Shown here: piece after piece, positions 7,743 through 14,841 of the stretch | How the letters are laid out: each line of letters starts with the position of its first letter | Numbering within the stretch: position 1 is the stretch's first letter | DNA from: Natronohydrobacter sp. | Lineage (GTDB): Bacteria; Pseudomonadota; Alphaproteobacteria; Rhodobacterales; Rhodobacteraceae | Direction: 5' to 3' | Length of the DNA: 15,436 nt | NCBI GenBank assembly: GCA_007116445.1 | Contig: SKIM01000145.1 | Span: 1 to 15,436, forward strand | The notes under the pieces: generated by a model | Database searches by the model: none | The model's input: the letters and a program-made list of their open reading frames with translations, nothing else | What the model was told of the DNA's origin: nothing | Position numbers and translations under genes: made by a program

Positions 7743-10160
7743 ATGTCTGCTGAAGCCGCGAAGCGCGAGGAATATGGCGCTGATTCCATCAAGGTTCTCA
7801 AGGGGTTGGACGCTGTCCGCAAGCGTCCGGGCATGTATATCGGCGACACGGATGACGGGTCTGGCCTGCATCACATGGTCTATGAGGTCGTCGATAACGG
7901 CATAGACGAAGCGCTGGCGGGGCACGCGGATTTCGTGAGTGTGATCATCCATGCCGACAGCTCGGTGTCGGTCATGGACAATGGGCGCGGGATTCCGACA
8001 GATATTCATGCCGAGGAAGGCGTCTCGGCGGCCGAAGTGATCATGACGCAGCTGCATGCGGGCGGCAAATTCGACCAGAACAGCTACAAGGTCTCGGGCG
8101 GGTTGCACGGGGTCGGCGTGTCCGTGGTCAATGCGCTGTCTGACTGGCTGGAATTGCGTATCTGGCGCGCGGGGCGCGAGCATGTCGCGCGGTTTGAACG
8201 CGGCGATACAGTGCGGCATCTGGAAGTCGTGGGCGATGCGGGCGACAAAACTGGCACCGAGGTTCGATTTCTGGCATCGACGACGACCTTTTCGAACCTC
8301 GATTACAGCTTCAAGACGCTTGAGAACCGCCTGCGCGAACTGGCTTTTCTGAACTCAGGGGTGCGGATCATCCTTGAGGACCACCGCCCCGCCGAAATGT
8401 TGAAATCTGAACTTTTCTATGAGGGCGGCGTGCGCGAATTCGTCCGCCATCTGGACCGTTCGAAGACGCCCGTCATGCCCGAACCCATCTATATCAACGG
8501 CGAGCGCGACGGGATCGGGGTCGAGGTCGCGATGTGGTGGAATGACAGCTATCACGAGACCGTGCTGCCCTTCACCAACAATATCCCGCAGCGCGATGGC
8601 GGCACCCATATGGCGGGCTTTCGTGGCGCGCTGACGCGCACAATCAACGCCTATGCGCAATCGAGCGGGATCGCCAAGAAGGAAAAGGTGAATTTCACCG
8701 GCGATGATGCGCGCGAGGGGCTGACCTGCGTGCTCTCGGTGAAAGTGCCGGATCCGAAATTCTCCAGCCAGACCAAGGACAAACTCGTGTCGTCAGAGGT
8801 CCGCCCGGCGGTGGAAAGCCTTGTGAACGAAAAACTGGCGGAGTGGTTTGAGGAAAACCCGCAACTTGCGCGCGGCATTGTCGGCAAGATCATCGAGGCG
8901 GCGCTCGCGCGCGAGGCCGCCCGCAAGGCGCGCGAATTGACGCGGCGCAAGACGGCGCTGGATGTGGCCTCGCTGCCCGGCAAGCTTGCCGATTGTCAGG
9001 AGCGCGACCCGGCCAAGTCGGAACTGTTTCTGGTCGAGGGTGACTCGGCCGGTGGCTCTGCCAAACAGGGGCGCTCGCGCCAAAATCAGGCCGTGCTGCC
9101 GCTGAAGGGCAAGATCCTGAATGTGGAACGCGCGCGGTTTGACCGGATGCTGAGCAGTCAGGAAATCGGCACGCTGATCACGGCACTTGGCACAGGCATC
9201 GGGCGCGACGAATTTGACCTGTCGAAACTGCGCTACCACAAGATCGTCATCATGACCGACGCCGATGTGGACGGCGCACATATCCGCACGCTTTTGCTGA
9301 CCTTCTTCTTCCGGCAGATGCCCGAACTGATCGAAGCGGGCCATCTCTATATCGCCGAGCCGCCGCTTTACAAAGTCGCGCGCGGCAAGTCGGAGGTCTA
9401 TCTGAAAGACAAGACCGCGCTGGAAGATTATCTGATCGATATGGGCGTGGAGGGCGCGATGCTGCGGCTGGCCACCGGCGAGGAAATTGTCGGGCAGGAT
9501 CTGGCGCGGATCGTCACCGAGGCGCGGACCGTGCGCAAATCGCTGCAAGCCTTTCCGACGAATTACCCGCAGCATATCCTCGAACAGGCCGCGATTGCGG
9601 GCGCTCTGCAAGCTGAAGCGCTTGCCACGAATCCGCAAGCACTCGCTGATTCCGTGGCCGCGCGGCTGGATCTGATCGCTGCGGAATATGAACGCGGCTG
9701 GGAAGGGCGGCCCACGCAGGACAGTGGGCTGCGACTGGCGCGCTCATTGCGCGGGGTTGAGGAAGTGCGCAGGCTCGATGGCGCCGTGCTGCGTTCGGGC
9801 GAAGCGCGCAGGCTGGCGGCCCACACCCAGAGCCTGCAGGATGTCTATGGCAAGCCCGCAGAACTGGTCCGACGCGACCGCAAGCAGAAGATTTACGGGC
9901 CTGTGGATCTGCTGAGCGCCATTCTGACCGAAGGCGAAAAGGGCCTGTCGCTGCAACGCTACAAGGGTCTGGGCGAAATGAATCCCGACCAGTTGTGGGA
10001 AACGACGCTGGACCCCGAAGCGCGCACGCTCCTGCAGGTCAAGATCGACGATCTGGCCGAGGCCGATGACATCTTCACCAAGCTGATGGGCGATGTGGTG
10101 GAGCCGCGCCGCGAATTCATCCAGCGAAATGCGCTGAGCGTCGAAAACCTCGACGCCTGA
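7743..10160 (+). CDS. gyrB: DNA gyrase subunit B
   Basis: ATPase subunit of DNA gyrase, which introduces negative supercoils together with GyrA. 805 residues, the full proteobacterial GyrB length; ParE would be shorter. Order: GHKL ATPase domain with YEVVDNGIDEA (catalytic Glu48, Asn52), MDNGRGIP (Asp79) and GGLHGVG (119-125); transducer domain to about 400; TOPRIM domain with VEGDSAGGSAKQGR (Glu432) and TDADVDGAH (Asp506, Asp508); the proteobacterial insert of about 165 residues from about 555; and the C-terminal LQRYKGLGEMNPDQLW region. Asp434 and Lys455, aligned with E. coli quinolone-associated positions 426 and 447, are the usual residues. Start ATG with GAGGA (7729-7733) nine bases upstream. 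Monocistronic; converges with soxT three bases after its stop. Confidence 0.97.
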   Translation: MSAEAAKREEYGADSIKVLKGLDAVRKRPGMYIGDTDDGSGLHHMVYEVVDNGIDEALAGHADFVSVIIHADSSVSVMDNGRGIPTDIHAEEGVSAAEVIMTQLHAGGKFDQNSYKVSGGLHGVGVSVVNALSDWLELRIWRAGREHVARFERGDTVRHLEVVGDAGDKTGTEVRFLASTTTFSNLDYSFKTLENRLRELAFLNSGVRIILEDHRPAEMLKSELFYEGGVREFVRHLDRSKTPVMPEPIYINGERDGIGVEVAMWWNDSYHETVLPFTNNIPQRDGGTHMAGFRGALTRTINAYAQSSGIAKKEKVNFTGDDAREGLTCVLSVKVPDPKFSSQTKDKLVSSEVRPAVESLVNEKLAEWFEENPQLARGIVGKIIEAALAREAARKARELTRRKTALDVASLPGKLADCQERDPAKSELFLVEGDSAGGSAKQGRSRQNQAVLPLKGKILNVERARFDRMLSSQEIGTLITALGTGIGRDEFDLSKLRYHKIVIMTDADVDGAHIRTLLLTFFFRQMPELIEAGHLYIAEPPLYKVARGKSEVYLKDKTALEDYLIDMGVEGAMLRLATGEEIVGQDLARIVTEARTVRKSLQAFPTNYPQHILEQAAIAGALQAEALATNPQALADSVAARLDLIAAEYERGWEGRPTQDSGLRLARSLRGVEEVRRLDGAVLRSGEARRLAAHTQSLQDVYGKPAELVRRDRKQKIYGPVDLLSAILTEGEKGLSLQRYKGLGEMNPDQLWETTLDPEARTLLQVKIDDLAEADDIFTKLMGDVVEPRREFIQRNALSVENLDA

Positions 10161-10169
10161 GTATCAGGC
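10155..10169. terminator. Compact dyad between gyrB and soxT stop codons
   Basis: GCCTGA (10155-10160) and TCAGGC (10164-10169) form a perfect 6-bp stem with loop GTA. The left arm ends in the gyrB stop TGA; the right arm begins with the reverse complement of the soxT stop. A third copy of the arm, CTCAGGC (10179-10185), could pair instead with GCCTGAG (10155-10161). It could act in both directions, but there is no T run, so terminator function is inferred. Confidence 0.4.
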
Positions 10170-11228
10170 CGCGAGCGGCTCAGGCCTGCGCTGATCGACC
10201 AGAAGGTCGGTCAACGCGGCCCCAATCCACATGCAGGTCAGCGCCAGAAGCGCGGTCGCCGCGAAGATCGAGCCGCCGGTGACGCCCGCACCGATGGCGC
10301 AGCCGCCCGCGAGCATGCCGCCAAAGCCCATCAGTGCCGCGCCGATGATCGACCGGCGCGTCGCTTCGGCCCCATCATAGCCCTGCCATTTCAACTCGCG
10401 CGACATGAGCGCGGCGAGGAAGGCGCCCAGCACCACGCCCGGCACCAGCCCCACATCGAAACGCAGCGCCGGGTTGGGGTTGAGGAAGAACATCAGCGTA
10501 TTGGCCGACGGTCCGGTGAAGGTTGCGGAGGTCACATTGACCGGATCGAAACTCGCCTGCGCCAGCGTCCAGGTCATGACCCAGCCCATCGCCACGGCGA
10601 AACCGACGCCAGAGGCGAAGATCAACGGGCGCAGGCCGATCTTGTTGCGCAAGGCCAGCACGACAGCGAAAACTGCGAGCCCCAGTCCGATCCACAGCGC
10701 GGCACCGGGGGGCAGGCGCAGCGCTTCGAGCAGGTGGATATTGCGCCCCTCAGGCGTGATCCACAGCGCGGCCAGCCAGTTGCGCAAAGGGGCGAGCCAG
10801 CCATAGAGGCTCATCTGCGCGAAGATCGCAAAGACCATGCCGCCGATGACCGAACGCAGGTTGCCCGTGGCGGCCAGCACCAGAAGCCTCCCCGAACAGC
10901 CGCGTGCCAGCACCATGCCCGCGCCGAACATCAGCCCGCCGATGATCGCGCCCGACCAGGAGCCGGGCACCGCCATCATGCGCGCGTCACTCACACGGAA
11001 CAGCCCAAAATATTGCGCACCCTGCACCCAGACCACAGCGGTCGAGAAGGTCAGCAGCCATATCGCCAGACGCGGCCCCATCTGCGCGCGGGCGAATTCC
11101 ACTGTGGCAGCCCGCAAGCAAAAACGCGAGCGTTGCGCGGCGATGCCGAAGATCACACCCACGGCCAGGCCCATCAGCGCCTCAAGGTTGCTTTCGCCGA
11201 CCTGCTCGATAACGTCATAAAAATCCAT
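10164..11228 (-). CDS. soxT: YeeE/YedE-family membrane transporter (SoxT)
   Basis: 354-residue integral membrane protein with about nine or more hydrophobic segments and the two-fold YeeE/YedE motif set: RSRFCLRA (Cys37), FGAGMVLARGCSGRLL (Cys111) and GFGGMLAGGCAIGAG (Cys310). In the related thiosulfate transporter TsuA (YeeE), conserved cysteines line the substrate path. I infer transport of thiosulfate or another reduced sulfur compound across the inner membrane. Its position next to soxR, on the same strand, matches soxT-soxR-soxS of Paracoccus pantotrophus. I chose the ATG at 11228 because AGGGTGG lies upstream at proper distance; an ATG six codons earlier (11246) lacks a ribosome site. 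It follows soxR by 67 bases and is probably co-transcribed. The exact substrate is not shown by the sequence. Confidence 0.85.
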   Translation of the reverse strand: MDFYDVIEQVGESNLEALMGLAVGVIFGIAAQRSRFCLRAATVEFARAQMGPRLAIWLLTFSTAVVWVQGAQYFGLFRVSDARMMAVPGSWSGAIIGGLMFGAGMVLARGCSGRLLVLAATGNLRSVIGGMVFAIFAQMSLYGWLAPLRNWLAALWITPEGRNIHLLEALRLPPGAALWIGLGLAVFAVVLALRNKIGLRPLIFASGVGFAVAMGWVMTWTLAQASFDPVNVTSATFTGPSANTLMFFLNPNPALRFDVGLVPGVVLGAFLAALMSRELKWQGYDGAEATRRSIIGAALMGFGGMLAGGCAIGAGVTGGSIFAATALLALTCMWIGAALTDLLVDQRRPEPLAA

Positions 11229-11295
11229 CCGGGCCACCCTGCGCATAATATCGCGCCAAGATGCGGGATTTCAGCGCAGCTGGCCTTGATCTGGA

Positions 11296-11697
11296 TCACA
11301 CAGACGGGGGCGCGCGGAACAGGCGTTGCATCAGCCGCACAGCTTCGCGGACGCGCTCATCACTGAGCGAATAGAAAATCTGGTTCCCTTCGCGCCGGGT
11401 GGTCACAAGCTTTTCGTGGCGCAGGCGAGCAAGTTGCTGGCTGACCGCGGCCTGACGCGACATGATCAGCCGCTCCAGTTCGGTCACCGAATGGTCACGT
11501 TCACAAAGGTAATAGAGCATCAGCAAACGCCCTTCATGCCCCATCGCCTTCAGGAAATCAGACGCCTCCCGCGCTTCGGCCTGCAGCGCTTCAAGCGGCA
11601 AATCAAGGGTCGCAGGAAGATCGCCCCCATCGCAGAGGGGGACGTCAACCCGTGCCCCGGCGGAGGGGCTCCGCTCACGATTCTGTCCATCCGGCAT
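11296..11697 (-). CDS. soxR: ArsR/SmtB-family repressor SoxR
   Basis: 133 residues from the ATG at 11697. A winged helix-turn-helix of the ArsR type is clear: MGHEGRLLMLYYLCERDHSVTELE, then the recognition helix SRQAAVSQQLARLRHEKLV, then the wing TTRREGNQIFYSLSD. In Paracoccus and Pseudaminobacter the SoxR protein represses sox genes until thiosulfate or sulfane sulfur is present. The relatives BigR and SqrR sense persulfide with one Cys in the second helix and one in the last helix. Here those alignment positions are Tyr62 and Arg128; the only cysteines are Cys22 and Cys65. The start is uncertain: GTG at 11715 adds six residues, and the strong AGGAG at 11734-11738 is too far from either start. 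It lies downstream of soxS with a 98-118 base gap. Confidence 0.88.
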   Translation of the reverse strand: MPDGQNRERSPSAGARVDVPLCDGGDLPATLDLPLEALQAEAREASDFLKAMGHEGRLLMLYYLCERDHSVTELERLIMSRQAAVSQQLARLRHEKLVTTRREGNQIFYSLSDERVREAVRLMQRLFRAPPSV

Positions 11698-11711
11698 TGT
11701 GCTGCTTTCTT

Positions 11712-11752
11712 GCACCAGTTCGGTGCGCCGTCACTCCTGTTCGGAAGACAGG
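11712..11752. promoter_or_regulatory. Two adjacent small dyads in the soxR leader
   Basis: GCACC-AGTTC-GGTGC (11712-11726) and CCTGT-TCGGAAG-ACAGG (11736-11752) are perfect 5-bp inverted repeats. Both contain GTTCGG, at 11718 and 11739, exactly 21 bases apart (two helical turns). They lie between soxS and soxR, just before the soxR start. They could be an autoregulatory operator pair or leader-RNA hairpins; the second includes part of the AGGAG sequence. Function is inferred. Confidence 0.3.
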
Positions 11753-11813
11753 CTACCACAAGGCCGCTTTCAAGGACAGAGACATCGACAGTTGCGATTA
11801 CGTCCTGTTGCGC

Positions 11814-12242
11814 TCAGCCCTCGGGCGGCGGCGCAAGTTGCGATTGCGCTGTGCTGATGATATCGCCGATATAGGCCCAGAAGAAATCTTCGCCGGGAAA
11901 TCCCGTCAGACGCTCGATCTCTGCGCCGTCCGGCCCGATCAGAATGAAGGTTGGCGTCACGAAAGGCTGCGATGTCAACGTGACCCCCTCGGGCAAGGGA
12001 CCGCGCAATTGCATATGTTCAAGCGGTGCCGCAATGCCTTCGGGCGCGACCTTGTAGGCCGGCGCAATATCGCGATTGAAAACACGGCAGTAATAGCAGC
12101 CCGCCTGTTCGACCATCAGCAATCGCAATTCCTGCGCCGCGGCACCAGAGACTGTGCCCAGCACTGCGGAAACGGCGACCAGCAGAGGGAAAGCGTGCTG
12201 CATCGCGGCGGAGAGAAGGGATTGACGGGTGCATGTAAACAT
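11814..12242 (-). CDS. soxS: Periplasmic thioredoxin-like protein SoxS
   Basis: 142 residues with a hydrophobic N-terminal signal segment ending in VSGAAA, then a thioredoxin-like domain with the redox motif QAGCYYCRVF (Cys49, Cys52) and TPTFILIGPDGAE containing a cis-Pro. In Paracoccus pantotrophus SoxS is a periplasmic thiol-disulfide protein needed for full sox expression, and it reactivates SoxY. I infer the same here. The start ATG at 12242 has only a weak AGAG seven bases upstream; ATG at 12203 would still leave a signal-like segment but has no purine-rich sequence before it. It is divergent from soxV, with 67 bases between the two starts, and lies upstream of soxR and soxT on the same strand. 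Confidence 0.88.
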   Translation of the reverse strand: MFTCTRQSLLSAAMQHAFPLLVAVSAVLGTVSGAAAQELRLLMVEQAGCYYCRVFNRDIAPAYKVAPEGIAAPLEHMQLRGPLPEGVTLTSQPFVTPTFILIGPDGAEIERLTGFPGEDFFWAYIGDIISTAQSQLAPPPEG

Positions 12243-12309
12243 ATGAACACTCTAATGTGTATTGCCCTCACAGGCAAGTTGAACCCTGCCACGACCTGAG
12301 AGGCCCCGG
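12243..12309. promoter_or_regulatory. Divergent soxS-soxV control region with candidate SoxR operator
   Basis: This 67-base gap must hold both promoters. TTGCC-CTCACA-GGCAA (12262-12277) is a perfect 5-bp inverted repeat with a 6-base spacer near its middle. TCTAAT (12251-12256) matches five of six bases of a -10 box for soxV, but no good -35 is seen. GAGAGG (12298-12303) is the soxV ribosome site. SoxR is known to bind this intergenic region in Paracoccus pantotrophus; assigning the dyad as its site is inference. Confidence 0.4.
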
Positions 12310-13047
12310 ATGTTCGATATCAGCTTTGGTGGTGCCGCATTGGCGGGGCTCTTGTCCTTCCTGTCGCCCTGCATCCTGCCGATCGTGCCGTTCTATCTGT
12401 GCTACATGGCGGGTCTGTCGATGTCGGAATTGCGCGATGAGGGCGGGCTGGCGCCTGGCGCGCAGCGGCGACTGGTCACTGCCTCAATTGCCTTCGCACT
12501 GGGCGTCACCACGATCTTCATGCTGCTGGGCATGGGCGCAACTGCACTGGGGCAAACCTTCATCGCCTATCGCGACACGCTCAGATGGGTTGCGGCCGGA
12601 GTGTTGTTCGTCTTCGGGCTGCATTTTCTGGGGGTGCTGCGAATCTCGCTGCTCTATCGGCAGGCCCGGATCGAGACGTCGGCCGCTCCGAAAACAGTGC
12701 TCGGCTCCTATGTCATGGGGCTTGCCTTCGGCTTTGGCTGGACGCCCTGCGTGGGCCCGGCACTTGCAGCTATTCTGATGATCGCCTCGGGTATGGGAGA
12801 TGTCTGGAAGGGCGCGGCGCTGCTCGCGGTTTACGGGCTTGCGATGACCGTGCCTTTCGTGATCGCAGCGCTTTTCGCGCGGCCCTTTCTCAACTGGGTG
12901 GCGCGACATCGCAGCAAACTGGCGCATGTCGAAAAAGTCATGGGAACCGTTCTGGTGCTCTTTGCCGTGCTGATCGCCACGGATTCCATCGCCTATATCG
13001 CCGAGGGCATGCTGGAGGTGTTTCCCTGGTTCGCGACCATTGGCTGA
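12310..13047 (+). CDS. soxV: CcdA/DsbD-family membrane thiol reductant transporter SoxV
   Basis: 245-residue inner-membrane protein with six hydrophobic segments, the CcdA size. The conserved cysteines are in LSPCILPIVP (Cys21) and FGWTPCVGP (Cys147). They pass electrons from cytoplasmic thioredoxin to periplasmic partners. In the sox system SoxV reduces SoxW, and it is needed for thiosulfate oxidation in vivo. ATG with GAGAGG (12298-12303) six bases upstream. soxW follows after 28 bases with its own ribosome site, so soxVW are co-transcribed. A cytochrome-c maturation CcdA would look alike; the context fixes the assignment. Confidence 0.93.
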   Translation: MFDISFGGAALAGLLSFLSPCILPIVPFYLCYMAGLSMSELRDEGGLAPGAQRRLVTASIAFALGVTTIFMLLGMGATALGQTFIAYRDTLRWVAAGVLFVFGLHFLGVLRISLLYRQARIETSAAPKTVLGSYVMGLAFGFGWTPCVGPALAAILMIASGMGDVWKGAALLAVYGLAMTVPFVIAALFARPFLNWVARHRSKLAHVEKVMGTVLVLFAVLIATDSIAYIAEGMLEVFPWFATIG

Positions 13048-13075
13048 CCGTTTTTTGACAAGGGAGGACTGAGCG

Positions 13076-13636
13076 ATGTTACGACACCTGACTCTCGCGG
13101 CCGCATTGGCCTTCGCCGCGCCTGTATTTGCGACACCTGTCGGCGAAGACGGGCTGCACAAGCCCGACTGGATCGTCGAGACTTTCCGCGACATGCGCGA
13201 CGATCTGGAGGACGCCGCAGCGCAGGGCAAGCGGCTCTTGCTCATCTTCGAGCAGCGTGGCTGCATCTACTGCACGCGCATGCATGAAAACGTCTATCCC
13301 GATCCCGAAATCACTCGCCTGCTGACCGAGGATTTCATGGTCGTGCAGGTCAATCTGTTCGGCAATGTGCCAATGACCGATTTCGACGGCACCACACTGG
13401 ACGAGCGCGACATGGCCCGGCGCTGGGGTGTGGTTTTCACCCCGACGATGGTTTTCGCGCCCGAGATTGCGCCCGATTCGGGGACAATGCGCGACGCCGC
13501 CGTGATGGTCATGCCAGGTGCTTTCGAGCGCGGAACAACGCGGCTGATGCTGCAATGGGTGCTCGAAAAAGGGTATGAAAGCGACGAGCACTTCCAGCAT
13601 TACGTCGCGCGCATGCTGCGTGACGCCGCGCAGTAA
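13076..13636 (+). CDS. soxW: Periplasmic thioredoxin-like protein SoxW
   Basis: 186 residues. A signal peptide (MLRHLTLAAALAFAAPVFA, cleavage near residue 19-20) is followed by a thioredoxin fold with EQRGCIYCTRMH (Cys63, Cys66) and the cis-Pro loop VVFTPTMVFA. By family knowledge it accepts electrons from the SoxV membrane protein and delivers them to periplasmic Sox components. Start ATG with GGGAGG (13061-13066) nine bases upstream. It shares the CxYC active-site style with SoxS (CYYC) but is longer, with a C-terminal helical extension (GYESDEHFQHYVARML). Confidence 0.92.
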   Translation: MLRHLTLAAALAFAAPVFATPVGEDGLHKPDWIVETFRDMRDDLEDAAAQGKRLLLIFEQRGCIYCTRMHENVYPDPEITRLLTEDFMVVQVNLFGNVPMTDFDGTTLDERDMARRWGVVFTPTMVFAPEIAPDSGTMRDAAVMVMPGAFERGTTRLMLQWVLEKGYESDEHFQHYVARMLRDAAQ

Positions 13637-13662
13637 CACATATTTTATATCGTTCTATCATG

Positions 13663-13695
13663 GACTTGCGCGCCGCAATCGAACGCGCGCAAGTC
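13663..13695 (+). terminator. Long hairpin after soxW
   Basis: GACTTGCGCGC (13663-13673) and GCGCGCAAGTC (13685-13695) are perfect 11-bp arms with an 11-base loop, 26 bases after the soxW stop. No T run follows (AGCCCCCC instead). It may weaken read-through from soxVW into soxXYZA or protect the soxVW mRNA 3' end. Confidence 0.5.
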
Positions 13696-13832
13696 AGCCC
13701 CCCAATATTCATAAAAATCAATATGCAAAAACTCGAATTTTCATTTGCAGCATTGGTATACTGTGGTCTATTGTCGCAGCACGGTGAGCTTGGGAGAGCG
13801 CATCACCGTTACAGCCGACTGGGAGGGCATTC
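13696..13832 (+). promoter_or_regulatory. soxX promoter region with extended -10 and candidate operator
   Basis: An AT-rich island (about 13701-13765) stands out from the GC-rich surroundings. TGG-TATACT (13754-13762) is an extended -10 box; no clear -35 is seen. TGCAAA-N14-TTTGCA (13724-13749) is a 6-bp dyad ending seven bases before the -10 hexamer, where a repressor could block polymerase. GGGAGGG (13821-13827) is the soxX ribosome site. SoxR binds the soxW-soxX gap in Paracoccus pantotrophus; the exact site here is inferred. Confidence 0.5.
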
Positions 13833-14327
13833 ATGACAAGACCATCACTCACCGCAGTTTGCACTTTGTCTGCGCTGCTCTGGGCAGGCAGTGCTTTTGC
13901 CGATATCTCGCCCGCCGATGTGGTCTGGGAAGACGAGATCGCAATTCCCGCTTCTCTGAGTGGTGCGCCCGGCGACCCTGTCGCAGGCGCAGAAGCCTTC
14001 GCCAGCCGGTCTGCTGGAAACTGCCTGTCCTGCCATGAAAACTCGGCAATGCCGGAACATGACTTCCATGGCAATGTCGGGCCTTCGCTGGACGGCACCG
14101 GCGCGCGTTGGAGCGAAGCGGAACTGCGCGGCATTGTCGCCAATGCCAAGCGGGTCTTCCCCGACAGCATGATGCCGGTCTTCTACAATGACAATCCGGC
14201 TGACTACATCCGTCCCGGCGATGCCTACACATCGCGGCCCTACAACCCCGAAACCTTTTCCACGCTTCTGACTGCCCAGCAGATCGAAGACATCGTGGCT
14301 TATCTTGTGACGCTGACCGAGTGGTAA
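13833..14327 (+). CDS. soxX: Sulfur-oxidation c-type cytochrome SoxX
   Basis: 164 residues. A signal peptide ends at GSAFA (residues 19-23), followed by a mono-haem cytochrome c domain with CLSCH (Cys64, Cys67, His68) and a Met ligand in DSMMPVFY (Met113 or Met114). SoxX pairs with SoxA in the periplasm; SoxXA oxidatively joins thiosulfate to the SoxY cysteine and passes electrons to cytochrome c. ATG with GGGAGGG five bases upstream. First gene of the soxXYZA run, with soxY 49 bases on. Confidence 0.95.
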   Translation: MTRPSLTAVCTLSALLWAGSAFADISPADVVWEDEIAIPASLSGAPGDPVAGAEAFASRSAGNCLSCHENSAMPEHDFHGNVGPSLDGTGARWSEAELRGIVANAKRVFPDSMMPVFYNDNPADYIRPGDAYTSRPYNPETFSTLLTAQQIEDIVAYLVTLTEW

Positions 14328-14376
14328 TGGCGTTTCAGTGACTCGATCCGAACGACAGCTATGAGAGGATAATTCA

Positions 14377-14793
14377 ATGCTGACAAGACGCGACACCATG
14401 GCGATTGGCCTTGGCGCAGCTGCCCTGACACTTGTGCCCGGAATGGCCAGCGCCTCTGCCGTTGACGAAGCGATTGCGGCCTTCACGGGCGGCGCATCGG
14501 TAAGCGAAGGCGGCGTGACGATTACCGCCCCGGAAATCGCTGAAAACGGCAATACTGTTCCGGTGGAAGTAGACGCACCTGGCGCAGCGTCAATCCTGAT
14601 CCTGGCCGCAGGCAACCCGACACCTGGCGTTGCGACCTTCAACTTCAGCGAAGGCGCGGGCTCGCAGCGCGCGGCAACCCGTATCCGCCTCGGCGGCACG
14701 CAGGACGTGGTTGCCGTTGCGAAAATGCCCGATGGCAGCTTCAAGCAAGCCGCGCTCGAAGTGAAAGTTACGATCGGCGGTTGCGGCGGCTGA
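14377..14793 (+). CDS. soxY: Thiosulfate carrier subunit SoxY
   Basis: 138 residues. The N-terminus carries a twin-arginine signal (LTRRDTMAIG, Arg4-Arg5), then a hydrophobic segment with likely cleavage after ASASA (near residue 27). The mature protein ends in the hallmark GGCGG, with the swinging-arm Cys136 that carries sulfur intermediates as the SoxYZ complex. The Tat signal fits export of SoxYZ as a folded pair, since SoxZ has no signal of its own. ATG with GAGAGGA (14363-14369) seven bases upstream. Confidence 0.96.
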   Translation: MLTRRDTMAIGLGAAALTLVPGMASASAVDEAIAAFTGGASVSEGGVTITAPEIAENGNTVPVEVDAPGAASILILAAGNPTPGVATFNFSEGAGSQRAATRIRLGGTQDVVAVAKMPDGSFKQAALEVKVTIGGCGG

Positions 14794-14841
14794 CCTGCCC
14801 CCTGCCCCACAGCCTTCAACGCAAGATTCAGGAGAACCATC

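Noticed and set aside
6999..8219. Antisense open frame of 406 codons spanning speB, the gap and gyrB
   Set aside because: It crosses two unrelated genes and their intergenic control region, and no domain is recognisable; codon-bias shadow.
12222..12227. TTGACG as -35 box for soxV
   Set aside because: The nearest good -10 (TCTAAT, 12251) is 23 bases away, too far for a sigma-70 promoter.
13055..13060. TTGACA hexamer between soxV and soxW
   Set aside because: No -10 element at a suitable distance; the sequence simply precedes the soxW ribosome site.
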